Assembly (NCBI GenBank): GCA_014359475.1
Contig: JACIZI010000002.1
Coordinates: forward strand, 230,082-294,081
Direction of reading: 5' to 3'
DNA: 64,000 nt
Source of the DNA: Marinobacter sp.
Lineage (GTDB): Bacteria; Pseudomonadota; Gammaproteobacteria; Pseudomonadales; Oleiphilaceae
Part shown: piece by piece, positions 8,896 to 17,200 of the stretch
How the letters are laid out: each line of letters opens with the position of its first letter
How positions within the stretch are numbered: position 1 is the stretch's first letter
Translations under genes and position numbers: made by a program
Notes under the pieces: model-generated
The model's database searches: none
What the model saw: only the letters and a program-made list of their open reading frames with translations
Told to the model about the DNA's origin: nothing

Positions 8896-10140
8896 TCAGG
8901 CCTCGGGACGGGCATGGATGTCGAGCTTTTCCAGCAGTTTGGTACCCGGATAACCGTCTGCCACCATTTGCTGGTCCTGCTGGTAGGCGCGGATGGCCGA
9001 GCGGGTGGCCGACCCCATGATGCCGTCTGCCTTGCCGCTGTCATAACCGAGCTCGTTCAGGGTCTCCTGGAGTTGGATGATCTGATCCCGGGACAGGGCA
9101 GGCAGGTCCTCCGGCGGGGGATTCTGCAGGCCGCCGGCACTGGCGACCCGGTCGGCCAGGTGGCCGACGGCAATGGCATAGAACTCTGAGCGGTTCCAGC
9201 CCATGATGACATCAAAGTTGTGGTAGGCGAGGAAGGCCGGTCCGCGGTGCCCTGCCGGGACGATCAGTTTGGCATCAATCGGCTCCCGCGCAAGGGGGTT
9301 GCCAAAGGCATCGGTAATGCCCATTTGACGCCAGGCTTCCAGCGGCAGGCGGCGACCGTCCGCCTTGCTGTAATCGAAGCCGGCGGGCAGAACCACTTCC
9401 CGGCCCCAGCGATAGTCGCCGTTCCAGCCCATGGATTCGAGGAAGCGACCGGCGGACATCATGGCATCCGGCAGGCTGTTCCACAGGTCCCGGCGACCGT
9501 CGCCATCGGCATCCACCGCGTGCTTGAGAAAAACCGTGGGCATAAACTGGACATGGCCCATGGCCCCGGCCCAGGAGCCTTCCATCTGGTCCGATGTGAT
9601 GGCGCCTTCTTCAATAATCCGCAGCGCGGCCATCAGCTGTTCGGTAAAAAAGGTGCTGCGGCGCGGGTCACAGGCCAGAGTGGCCAGCGAGCTGGGCACC
9701 GGCATCTTGCCAAAATAGCTGCCAAAGTTGGTTTCCAGCCCCCAGAAAGCCACCAGATAGGGGCCCGGCACCCCGGTAGCACGGGTTACCCGATCAAGCA
9801 GTTCCCGATGCTCCCGGAGCAGTTCCCGGCCCTTGCTGATACGGGCCTCGTTGACCCGCTTGCCGAGGTAGTCCGTAAAGGTGGTGGTGAATTCCGGCTG
9901 TCTGCGATCCAGTTCAATCACTCTGTCAAGAAAAGTGACGCTGGAGAGCACCTCATCCGTGGTCTTCGGGCTGATCCCCGCCTGCAGTGCCTTGTCCTTA
10001 AGACCCGCAACGCAGGACTGAAAATCCGGCAGGTTGTTTTCGGCTGCCTGAAGGGGCTGGATTCCGGTGAGAGCCAGCAGGGATGCCAGCAGGATGGTCT
10101 TGCCAGGGCGCGGGCAGATCTGCAGAAGCGGCTTTAACAC
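8896..10140 (-). CDS. Lytic murein transglycosylase (MltB family) with peptidoglycan-binding domain
   Basis: A 414-residue exported protein. A signal peptide covers about residues 1-33 (TILLASLLALTGIQPLQAA). The SLT_2/MltB catalytic domain follows, with the catalytic glutamate in WGLETNFG (Glu136) and the family motif GSWAGAMGHVQFMPTVF. A C-terminal PG_binding_1 domain (about residues 345-408) has LNELGYDSGKADGIMGSATRSAI. No lipobox cysteine follows the signal peptide, so it is probably soluble in the periplasm. It cleaves glycan strands to give anhydro-muropeptides. A single gene, with its own promoter expected in the 234-bp spacer shared with the divergent response regulator gene. Confidence 0.93.
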   Translation of the reverse strand: MLKPLLQICPRPGKTILLASLLALTGIQPLQAAENNLPDFQSCVAGLKDKALQAGISPKTTDEVLSSVTFLDRVIELDRRQPEFTTTFTDYLGKRVNEARISKGRELLREHRELLDRVTRATGVPGPYLVAFWGLETNFGSYFGKMPVPSSLATLACDPRRSTFFTEQLMAALRIIEEGAITSDQMEGSWAGAMGHVQFMPTVFLKHAVDADGDGRRDLWNSLPDAMMSAGRFLESMGWNGDYRWGREVVLPAGFDYSKADGRRLPLEAWRQMGITDAFGNPLAREPIDAKLIVPAGHRGPAFLAYHNFDVIMGWNRSEFYAIAVGHLADRVASAGGLQNPPPEDLPALSRDQIIQLQETLNELGYDSGKADGIMGSATRSAIRAYQQDQQMVADGYPGTKLLEKLDIHARPEA

Positions 10141-10374
10141 GTGTTGACCTCAATGGCGGAAGATAAAGTTCAGTGGTTTGCGGCTTCATCTTAGCGTGTT
10201 TCCGGAGACCGGAATACCGCAAAAAAGCCCGGCGGATGACAATCTATTAAGGCCGGTCTTTGCGGTGCCTGTTTCGCTTTGTGAGGGTGAATTGTGGTGT
10301 TTTTGTAGCTGCCGGGTTTCCCTTGCGGCGGTTTGTTCTATAGTTGGCGGGTAGTCGGTAAAAAGGTTGTCAAC

Positions 10375-11226
10375 ATGGCGAGTTTGACCGCACTGGTTGT
10401 GGATGATGCCAGCTTCGTGCGTGATCTGGTAAAACGCACCATCCGCCAGCATTTTCCGGTAATTGAGACGGCGGAGGCCCAGAACGGCCGACGTGCCCAG
10501 TCCCTGATGTCCCGTCAGGTGTTCGATCTGATTCTGTGTGACTGGGAAATGCCGGAGATGTCCGGTCTCGAGCTTTTGCAGTGGATGCGCCAGCAGCCCG
10601 AGTATGAAAAAGTGCCCTTTATCATGATTACCAGCCGTGGCGACAAGGATCATGTGGTTGAGGCGATCAGGGAGGGGGTGTCCGAGTACCTGGGCAAGCC
10701 GTTCAGCGCCGAGGGGCTTAGCCGCAAGGTGTTGAAGGTCATGGGCAGCACCCTGAAACAGGCCATGGCAAGTTCCGGGCGGTCTGCAGAGCCGGTCAGC
10801 AAGTCGGACCCTTTCATGGAGTCTGCCAGCCTGTTGACTGGCAAAGCTGCAAAACCGGCCGAACCGTCGGCCAGGGCATCCTCTGCCTCCGGCAAGGCTG
10901 GCGTTACCCCCTCAAAAACCTCGGCCATGTTGCGTTTCGGTGAGAGCAAGATGAACACCCGGGTGCGGGATGTCACGCTGACTGAGGCGCGGCTATTGGC
11001 CCGCAGTGACCAGGCCTTCCCGCCGGTTCTGGCTCCGGCGGTAGTGGATATCGAAACCGGCGAGGGCAAGATGGCCCGGCTGAACGGCTATGTGCACCAG
11101 TTGCACGCGGTGGATAAACGACCCGATTCAGAGTTTGTCAGTGTGACGGTGCGTTTTGTGGACGAGGATGCCGACAAGCTTGAGGATTTGTCCCGTTTTA
11201 TCGCCCGCTTCCGCACCGGTCAGTAA
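10375..11226 (+). CDS. CheY-like response regulator with an unassigned C-terminal domain
   Basis: A 283-residue protein. A receiver domain spans residues 1-122, with acidic pocket Asp10-Asp11, phospho-acceptor Asp56 (LILCDWEMP), Thr/Ser86 region (MITSRGD) and Lys108 (YLGKPF). A Ser/Ala/Pro-rich linker covers about 125-185. The C-terminal 95 residues have no helix-turn-helix; the end (VTVRFVDEDADKLEDLSRFIARFR) resembles the tail of a PilZ fold, but this is weak. The start at 10375 gives a standard receiver N-terminus. A similar regulator lies near phoB-phoR in Pseudomonas as far as I recall. Output is more likely protein or nucleotide binding than DNA binding. It ends 6 bp before the convergent phoR. 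Confidence 0.85.
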   Translation: MASLTALVVDDASFVRDLVKRTIRQHFPVIETAEAQNGRRAQSLMSRQVFDLILCDWEMPEMSGLELLQWMRQQPEYEKVPFIMITSRGDKDHVVEAIREGVSEYLGKPFSAEGLSRKVLKVMGSTLKQAMASSGRSAEPVSKSDPFMESASLLTGKAAKPAEPSARASSASGKAGVTPSKTSAMLRFGESKMNTRVRDVTLTEARLLARSDQAFPPVLAPAVVDIETGEGKMARLNGYVHQLHAVDKRPDSEFVSVTVRFVDEDADKLEDLSRFIARFRTGQ

Positions 11227-11231
11227 CGCCA

Positions 11232-12551
11232 TCAGGATGCTGCGGATGCCACCCCGGGCTCTGCCAGACGCTCCCGTGGAAAGTGGCAGATAAATTCACT
11301 GCCCTCGCCCATGCGGCTTCTGATCTCCAGGTGACCGTCATGGTTGATCAGGACATGCTTGACGATGGCCAGCCCCAGACCGGTGCCCCCGGTGTCCTTG
11401 TGGCGGCTGGGGTCGGCCCGGTAAAAGCGTTCCGTCAACCTTGGGATGTGCACCGGATCAATGCCGATACCGGTATCACGGACGGTCAGGTGCCCGCCTT
11501 CCCGGTCGGCGCACCAGGTAACATGAATGCTGCCCCGGGCGGGTGTGTATTTGACGGCGTTGAACACCAGGTTTGAGAAGGCGCTGCGCAGCTGGCTTTC
11601 ATCCCCCTTCAGAACAGAGCCTTCCGGCACGGATATCTCGAACCGGTGCTGTTGGTCGCCGCTCAGGGCCCGGGCATCGTCGCAGATTTGTCTGAGCATT
11701 GGGCCCAGGTCCTGTACTGTGTCATCCACCGTCTGTTCTCCGGTTTCGATTCTTGAGAGCAGGATCAGGTCGGTAATCAGCGCTTCCATACGGGACGATT
11801 GCTGGGACATGGTGGCGATGGCCCGCCGCCATTTCGGGGGCAGTTCGTCGAGATGGTCCGACAGGGTTTCCAGATAACCACTGATGACAGTCAATGGTGT
11901 GCGCATCTCGTGGGACACGTTACCCACGAAATCCCGGCGCATCTGCTCCAGCTGCACCAACCGGGTTATGTCCTTGGCGACGATCAGCCGGTCATCATCG
12001 CCGAAAAGGCTGATCTGGATCTGCAGGTGCAGGTGGGGACGGGAAGGGGAGGCGATTTCCAGCGGCTCCCGGTAGTCCTTGCTGTCGTAGTAGGCTTTGA
12101 AGGCCGGGTTACGGATCAGGTTGTAGATGATCTGGCCCTGGTCGGTCTGGCGACGGAAACCCAGCAGCTTTTCGGCGGCACCGTTCCACCATTCCATGAC
12201 ACCGCCGGCATCGGTCATGATGACTCCGTCGTGCATGGCGTTGGTGGATTCCTGGATGCGGTTGATGCGGGCCCGCAGCAGGTCGCGGGTGCGCAGATGG
12301 TTCTGATTCAGCTTGTGCAGACCATCAAACAGGTCGCCCCAGAGGCCGACGCTCTGGGGAGCCTCACTGTAGCGGTTCGGGTTGGCCAGCCACTGGTACA
12401 GGCGCCGGGCCTGCAACAGGGTCCACCCCAGGTAGCCAAAAAGTCCTGCAAGCAGGCCGTATAACGGATAGCCTGCGAGGTAGCCCAGCAGTGTGCAGGC
12501 TCCCAGCAGCAGGATGATCATGCGCACATAGCGAGACCAGTTGTTCTGCAT
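11232..12551 (-). CDS. phoR: Phosphate regulon sensor histidine kinase PhoR
   Basis: A 439-residue membrane histidine kinase. Two hydrophobic segments lie in residues 10-45 with no large periplasmic domain, as in known PhoR. A linker and a PAS domain follow (about 95-195, MHDGVIMTDAGGVMEWWNGAAEKLLG). HisKA has the phospho-histidine His214 in GNVSHEMRTPL. HATPase_c has N (NLVFNAVKYTP), G1 (DTGIGI) and G2 (GGTGLGLAI) boxes. It phosphorylates PhoB when phosphate is short. It lies 45 bp downstream of phoB on the same strand, so the two form an operon driven from the Pho box at 13348-13365. Confidence 0.97.
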   Translation of the reverse strand: MQNNWSRYVRMIILLLGACTLLGYLAGYPLYGLLAGLFGYLGWTLLQARRLYQWLANPNRYSEAPQSVGLWGDLFDGLHKLNQNHLRTRDLLRARINRIQESTNAMHDGVIMTDAGGVMEWWNGAAEKLLGFRRQTDQGQIIYNLIRNPAFKAYYDSKDYREPLEIASPSRPHLHLQIQISLFGDDDRLIVAKDITRLVQLEQMRRDFVGNVSHEMRTPLTVISGYLETLSDHLDELPPKWRRAIATMSQQSSRMEALITDLILLSRIETGEQTVDDTVQDLGPMLRQICDDARALSGDQQHRFEISVPEGSVLKGDESQLRSAFSNLVFNAVKYTPARGSIHVTWCADREGGHLTVRDTGIGIDPVHIPRLTERFYRADPSRHKDTGGTGLGLAIVKHVLINHDGHLEIRSRMGEGSEFICHFPRERLAEPGVASAAS

Positions 12552-12596
12552 TCACTCCGCCTGGTATCTGGAAAATGTCGCCGCAAAGCGTCCGGC

Positions 12597-13289
12597 TTAC
12601 GCTGCCCTGGTGGAGAACCGGTAACCGGTGCCCCTGACCGTCTGTATCAGGTGATCATGCTGATCGCCCAGCGCCTTGCGCAGCCGTCGGATATGCACAT
12701 CCACGGTGCGTTCCTCGACATAGACATTGCCACCCCAGACCTGATCCAGTAACTGGGAGCGGGTGTAAACGCGCTCCTGGTGGGTCATGAAGAACTGCAG
12801 CAGGCGGTACTCGGTAGGGCCGATGCTCAGTTCGGCTTCGGGTGTGAACACCCGGTGGCCGACCGGGTCCAGTGTCAGTCCGTCCACTTCAATAGGGCTT
12901 TCCACCCCTGCAGGCGTGGTGCGCCGCAACACTGCTTTGAGTCGGGCCACCAGCTCCCGGGGAGAGAACGGCTTGGTGATGTAATCGTCTGCACCCACTT
13001 CCAGGCCCTGGATCTTGTTGTCTTCCTCCACCTTCGCCGTGAGCATTATGATGGGAATTTCTGCGGTAGTTTCGTCCTTTTTCAGGCGGCGGGCCAGTTC
13101 TACACCGCTGGTGCCCGGCAGCATCCAGTCCAGCAGGATCAGATCGGGCTGTTTGTCCACTACCAGCGCATGGGCTTCCCGGGCGTCGGCAGCTTCCAGG
13201 TAATTGTAGTCGGCCATTTCCAGTGCGACGGCAATCATTTCCCGGATGGAAGGTTCGTCGTCAACGATGAGAACTGTTTTTTCGGCCAT
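12597..13289 (-). CDS. phoB: Phosphate regulon response regulator PhoB
   Basis: A 230-residue OmpR/PhoB-type regulator. The receiver domain has Asp10-Asp11, phospho-acceptor Asp54 ([10 protein letters not shown]) and Lys106 region (DYITKPFSP). The C-terminal winged helix (about 130-228) ends [13 protein letters not shown]. It binds Pho boxes to activate phosphate starvation genes. A perfect Pho box lies 59 bp upstream of its own start, which supports autoactivation. ubiA ends just before this promoter on the same strand. Confidence in the name is high because phoR is adjacent. Confidence 0.97.
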   Translation of the reverse strand: MAEKTVLIVDDEPSIREMIAVALEMADYNYLEAADAREAHALVVDKQPDLILLDWMLPGTSGVELARRLKKDETTAEIPIIMLTAKVEEDNKIQGLEVGADDYITKPFSPRELVARLKAVLRRTTPAGVESPIEVDGLTLDPVGHRVFTPEAELSIGPTEYRLLQFFMTHQERVYTRSQLLDQVWGGNVYVEERTVDVHIRRLRKALGDQHDHLIQTVRGTGYRFSTRAA

Positions 13290-13331
13290 AGTCAGTCAAC
13301 CTGTCTCTTATCCCTGATTTGTTGCTGCCCC

Positions 13332-13365
13332 ATTACAGCGAGATATTATGACAATTACATGACAA
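13332..13365 (-). promoter_or_regulatory. Pho box and promoter of phoBR
   Basis: On the minus strand, two perfect TTGTCAT 7-mers are separated by 4 bp (13365-13348), giving the 11-bp period of PhoB direct repeats. The consensus is CTGTCAT-N4-CTGTCAT. A -10-like TGTAAT (13337-13332) follows exactly 10 nt after the box, which is where PhoB-dependent promoters place it in lieu of a -35. The phoB start codon is about 43 nt further on. The box lies 8 bp before the ubiA stop region. Confidence 0.8.
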
Positions 13366-13373
13366 TCAGGGCT

Positions 13374-14270
13374 TCATGCCACCGGATTGATCAGAAGCTC
13401 CAGAAACAGACCGGCAAATACCGCAAAACCAGCCCAGTTATTGTTGAGGAAGGCGCGAAAGCAACCGTCACGATCCCGGTAGCGGGCCAGGTGCTGGTGA
13501 TACACAAACAGGCAGGTCATGGCCACCAGCCCGAGATGGTAGAAGGTGCCCAGCCCCGCCTGGCGACCTACCAGCAGCAGTACCAGAATGACCATGGCCT
13601 GCAGTATGCCGATCATCAGCCGGTCAGCATCGCCGAACAGAATAGCCGTGGACTTGATGCCGATTTTCAGGTCATCGTCCCGGTCCACCATGGCATAGAA
13701 GGTGTCGTAGACTACCGTCCAGAGCACATTCGCGGTAAACAACAGCCAGGCCAACTGGCTGAGCTCGCCGGCCTGGGCGGCCCAGGCCATGGGGATAGCC
13801 CATGAGAAGGCTGCCGCCAGAAACAACTGGGGCAGGTGCGTGTAGCGCTTCATAAAGGGATAGATGAACGCCAGTACCAGGCCGCCGAAGGACAGATAGA
13901 GTGTCAGAGTGTTGGTGAAGAACACCACCATCAGGAAGGAAGTCAGGCACAGCCCGAAAAACAGGGCTACCGCCTCCCAGGCCCGGATGCGGCCGGTGGT
14001 CAGCGGACGGTCTTGGGTGCGTTTTACGTAGCGGTCAAGCTTGCGATCGGCAAAGTCATTGATGGCACAGCCGGCGGCCCGCATCATGAACACCCCCAGG
14101 GTGAAGACCACAAAGTTGCCAAGGTCCGGCAGCCCACCGGCTGCCAGCCAGAGCGCCCACCAGGTGGGCCAGAGCAGCAAGAGCGTGCCGATGGGCCGGT
14201 CCAGCCGCAACAGGACGATATAATCAGCAATCCGCTGGCGGGCATTGTCAGGCAGATAATCAAGAAGCAT
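13374..14270 (-). CDS. ubiA: 4-hydroxybenzoate octaprenyltransferase
   Basis: A 298-residue integral membrane prenyltransferase of ubiquinone synthesis. It joins the polyprenyl chain to 4-hydroxybenzoate. The two aspartate-rich motifs that bind Mg-diphosphate are visible: [11 protein letters not shown] (about residues 70-80) and [21 protein letters not shown] (about 190-210). Seven to nine hydrophobic segments are spread along the chain. It lies 81 bp downstream of ubiC, which supplies its substrate, in the order hpt-ubiC-ubiA. The phoB promoter begins immediately after its stop. Confidence 0.97.
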   Translation of the reverse strand: MLLDYLPDNARQRIADYIVLLRLDRPIGTLLLLWPTWWALWLAAGGLPDLGNFVVFTLGVFMMRAAGCAINDFADRKLDRYVKRTQDRPLTTGRIRAWEAVALFFGLCLTSFLMVVFFTNTLTLYLSFGGLVLAFIYPFMKRYTHLPQLFLAAAFSWAIPMAWAAQAGELSQLAWLLFTANVLWTVVYDTFYAMVDRDDDLKIGIKSTAILFGDADRLMIGILQAMVILVLLLVGRQAGLGTFYHLGLVAMTCLFVYHQHLARYRDRDGCFRAFLNNNWAGFAVFAGLFLELLINPVA

Positions 14271-14351
14271 GGCGGAATTCCGGCTGTGTTGCGTTTGGGT
14301 TGCCGGGGATTATAGCCAGCCAGTCGCCGGGGATTAAAGCTTGGGGGCGGA

Positions 14352-14918
14352 TTATCCCCGGGATTCCAGCAGCTTCGGCAGGAAATACTCGCTCACCAGC
14401 AGGGCTCGCTGGCCATTGCTGAACCTGGAGCGGCGGGCGGCTGCCGGCTGCTCCGGGTGCTGGCGCTGGCAGAGCCCGGTCTCAAAGGGGCCGCGAGCCC
14501 ACTCCGGTTGACTGAACAGCCAGGCTCCGAGGGGGCGATTGCCCAGGTGTTGCAGGCGGCGGCCGTGGCCCTGCAGGGTGTTTTTCGGTATGACTGTGCG
14601 GGCCAGCACCCAGGGTTGGTCATCTCCGCAGAGGCAGACTTCACGTATCCAGGCCAGCTGACGGTGGGCAATGCCCAGGGTCAGGGCTTCTTCCCGTTGG
14701 GGCAGGGCCCAGCTTTCCTGCAGTATTTCCACCCGGAAATCTTCCTGACATCGCAGTTGCAGTGCGCGGGTCAGGGAGCCTTCCAGGGTGAGCCAGTAAC
14801 TCGCCTTTCCCTGAATGAGCGGGTTTGCCAGGCCCGCAGTGGCAGGGCTGCGGTACCAGTGGGTGGCGGGGATGCCGGGGATGCCTTCCCGTGACAAGTC
14901 AGAGCCCTTTGACCGCAT
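14352..14918 (-). CDS. ubiC: Chorismate lyase
   Basis: A 188-residue protein that splits chorismate into 4-hydroxybenzoate and pyruvate. Family signatures are SYWLTLEGSLTRAL near the N-terminus, with a conserved acidic residue in the middle (REEALTLGIAHRQLAWIREVCL) and the run ARTVIPKNTL. The start at 14918 (MRSKGSDLSREG) overlaps the end of hpt by 20 bp, which suggests translational coupling. A further upstream start would lie deep inside hpt. ubiA, its pathway partner, lies next downstream. Sequence conservation is moderate, as is usual for UbiC. Confidence 0.88.
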   Translation of the reverse strand: MRSKGSDLSREGIPGIPATHWYRSPATAGLANPLIQGKASYWLTLEGSLTRALQLRCQEDFRVEILQESWALPQREEALTLGIAHRQLAWIREVCLCGDDQPWVLARTVIPKNTLQGHGRRLQHLGNRPLGAWLFSQPEWARGPFETGLCQRQHPEQPAAARRSRFSNGQRALLVSEYFLPKLLESRG

Positions 14919-15456
14919 AGATGCCTGGCGCGTTGCGCCAGTAGCCTTTGTAATCCATGCCGTAGCCAAACAGAAACCGGTCTTCCACTGCCAGACCGGT
15001 AAAGTCGGCTTTCAGGTCGCGGCGGGCCTTGCGGTCGTGTTGCTTGTCAACCAACACAGCTGTCAGGACTTCATCGGCACCATGGGCGCGGCAGTAATCG
15101 GCGATAGCGCAGAGGGTGGTGCCTTCATCCAGTATGTCGTCAACGATCAGGATGGTGCGCCCCTGCATGTTCGCCTCCGGGCTGAGTTTCCACTCCAGAA
15201 TGCCGCCTGTGGTTTCCTGGCGGTAGCGGGTGGCGTGCAGGTATTCGGCCTGTACCGGGAAGTGCAGGCGCGTCAGCAGCTGGCCGGTGAGGATCAGGCC
15301 GCCGTTCATAACACAGAACAGCAGCGGGTTGCTGTCTTTGAGGCGGTCGGTGATTTCGCTGGCGATCTTGTCGATGGCGCGTTGCACCTGTTGCTCATCC
15401 ACCAGGCAGTCGGCCTCGGCCATTACCCGCTTCATTTCGGCGAGGGTGTCGGTCAT
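14899..15456 (-). CDS. hpt: Hypoxanthine-guanine phosphoribosyltransferase
   Basis: A 185-residue purine salvage enzyme of the Hpt type. The PRPP-binding loop ILIVDDILDEGTTL is at about residues 100-113. VMNGGLILTGQLL and the C-terminal DRFLFGYGMDYKGYWRNAPGIYAVK are also typical. It converts hypoxanthine or guanine and PRPP to IMP or GMP. The start at 15456 is chosen because the longer frame adds 73 residues of spacer sequence with no family match. First gene of the hpt-ubiC-ubiA run; the 285-bp spacer upstream is shared with the divergent rubredoxin gene. Confidence 0.93.
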   Translation of the reverse strand: MTDTLAEMKRVMAEADCLVDEQQVQRAIDKIASEITDRLKDSNPLLFCVMNGGLILTGQLLTRLHFPVQAEYLHATRYRQETTGGILEWKLSPEANMQGRTILIVDDILDEGTTLCAIADYCRAHGADEVLTAVLVDKQHDRKARRDLKADFTGLAVEDRFLFGYGMDYKGYWRNAPGIYAVKGL

Positions 15457-15681
15457 AACGATCGGATCCTGTCCAAAACGCGGTAGTATACCGAAGCATT
15501 CTGATCCTTGGGAGGGTGAAGTGTATAGCGGGTTGGACATTCCGGTAAATGGCAGCGGAGCATGAGGGGATTGGCAGCAAACGCCGTCACATTCTGTCCG
15601 TCGTGGCATTGGTGATTGGCCGCCGGATGGGTATGATGCGCAACCAACACGAATAGTTGGATAAATTGTACCCATCCGGGG

Positions 15682-15711
15682 TTGCGCGTCATATTGTCGG
15701 ACAATTAGTAT
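15682..15711 (+). promoter_or_regulatory. Putative rubredoxin promoter with a palindrome in the spacer
   Basis: TTGCGC (15682-15687), 18 bp, TAGTAT (15706-15711), then about 30 bp to the rubredoxin ATG. The spacer ends in the perfect palindrome ATTGTC-G-GACAAT (15693-15705), abutting the -10. That is a classical repressor position. Promoter match is moderate and the binding protein is unknown. Confidence 0.4.
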
Positions 15712-15741
15712 TGCAACTCCGATAAACCTGGAGAAAGACCT

Positions 15742-15909
15742 ATGAAGAAGTGGCAGTGTGTGGTGTGTGGCCTGATTTATGACGAAGCGGAAGGTTGGCC
15801 GGAAGACGGTATCGAGCCCGGTACCAAGTGGGAAGATGTGCCCGAGGATTGGGTTTGCCCGGACTGTGGCGTCGGCAAGGAAGACTTTGAAATGATCGAG
15901 ATCGGCTGA
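15742..15909 (+). CDS. rubA: Rubredoxin
   Basis: A 55-residue iron protein. The two knuckles CVVCG (Cys6, Cys9) and CPDCG (Cys39, Cys42) bind one iron. The conserved [25 protein letters not shown] core is that of the AlkG-type rubredoxins that pass electrons to alkane hydroxylase. ATG at 15742 follows GGAGAAAGACCT, an acceptable ribosome binding site. It lies 49 bp upstream of its reductase gene, so the two are very likely one operon. No alkB lies in the window, so the final acceptor must be encoded elsewhere. Confidence 0.96.
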   Translation: MKKWQCVVCGLIYDEAEGWPEDGIEPGTKWEDVPEDWVCPDCGVGKEDFEMIEIG

Positions 15910-15958
15910 TTGCCGGTATCAAGACACCCTGAGTGACCCGCACAAAGGAGCAGCCCCA

Positions 15959-17116
15959 ATGAGTTCACAAGCCCCTGTTGTCATCGTCGGAACCGGCCTG
16001 TCCGGCTACAGCCTGGTCCGGGAGATCCGCAAGCTGGACAAAGAGATTCCCATTGTCATGGTCACAGCGGATGATGGCATGAGCTATTCCAAACCGATGC
16101 TCTCCACTGGTTTCACCAAGGATAAGGAGGCGGACGAACTCGCCCAGGCCGCTCCCGAGAAAATGGAAGAGCAGCTCAACCTGACGGTTAAGACCCACGC
16201 TACCGTCACCGGAATTGATACGTCGGCACACCAGTTGAAACTGGGCGACCAGACTCTGGAATACAGCAAACTGGTGCTGGCCTGGGGTGCCGATGTCATC
16301 CGCCTGTCACTGGACGGGGATGGCCAGGAGCATGTGTTCTCTATCAATGATCTGATGGATTACCGGGCTTTCCGGAAGGCGCTGGAGGGTAAAAAACGGG
16401 TTGCGATCATGGGGGCCGGGCTGATCGGCTGCGAGTTCGCCAACGACCTGCGCAATGGTGGCTACGAGGTGGATGTGATCGCCCCGGACCGGGCGGTAAT
16501 GCCCAGTTTGTTACCACCCGACGCGGCCGATGCGGTGCAGAAAGCACTGACAGAGCTCGGTGCCCGCTTTCATCTGGGTGTGGCGGTCAGCAAGGTTGAG
16601 TCCCGGGGTGATGGCGTGCGTCTGAGCCTGGATAATGGCGAGAGCCTGGATGCGGATATCGTGATCTCCGCCGTGGGGCTGAGGCCCCGCATCGGCCTTG
16701 CGGAAGCGGCAGGTATTGAGACCGGTCGGGGTATCCGGGTGAATCGGGCGCTGGAAACCTCCGCGCCGGATGTTTATGCCCTGGGTGACTGCGCTGAGGT
16801 AGATGGCAAGGTGCTGCTGTACGTTCTGCCGCTGATGGCCTGTTCCCGGGCGCTGGCAAAGACCCTGACCGGTGAGCGTACGGAAGTGCGCTACGGCACC
16901 ATGCCGGTGCTGGTGAAAACCCCATGTTGCCCCACCTCGGTTTGCCCGCCACCGCCTGATGCGGATGGCCAGTGGGAAGTCGAGCGAGACGGAAACAGTG
17001 TGCGTGCGCTGTTCCGCTCACCGCAGGGCGAGGTGCTGGGTTTTGCAGTGACCGGTGACTATGCCATTGAAAAACAGGCGCTTGCCAAAGAAGTGCCGCC
17101 TCTTCACGCTGACTGA
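15959..17116 (+). CDS. rubB: Rubredoxin-NAD(+) reductase
   Basis: A 385-residue FAD flavoprotein of the pyridine nucleotide-disulphide fold. The FAD motif GTGLSG is near residue 11, the NAD motif GAGLIG near residue 151, and the second FAD motif YALGDCAE near residue 275. It has no redox-active CxxxxC, as expected for rubredoxin reductases. A C-terminal extension (about 310-385) with TPCCPTSVCPPPP carries three cysteines. It takes electrons from NADH and reduces rubredoxin encoded just upstream. A clear ribosome binding site, AAAGGAG, precedes the ATG. Confidence 0.94.
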   Translation: MSSQAPVVIVGTGLSGYSLVREIRKLDKEIPIVMVTADDGMSYSKPMLSTGFTKDKEADELAQAAPEKMEEQLNLTVKTHATVTGIDTSAHQLKLGDQTLEYSKLVLAWGADVIRLSLDGDGQEHVFSINDLMDYRAFRKALEGKKRVAIMGAGLIGCEFANDLRNGGYEVDVIAPDRAVMPSLLPPDAADAVQKALTELGARFHLGVAVSKVESRGDGVRLSLDNGESLDADIVISAVGLRPRIGLAEAAGIETGRGIRVNRALETSAPDVYALGDCAEVDGKVLLYVLPLMACSRALAKTLTGERTEVRYGTMPVLVKTPCCPTSVCPPPPDADGQWEVERDGNSVRALFRSPQGEVLGFAVTGDYAIEKQALAKEVPPLHAD

Positions 17117-17200
17117 AGCGGTACATGACAGGCGGGCGAAATGCCTGCAGTTTGGGTAGAATAGATTTCCTGAGCAACCGAATCAGTTACAGGAGCAGGC

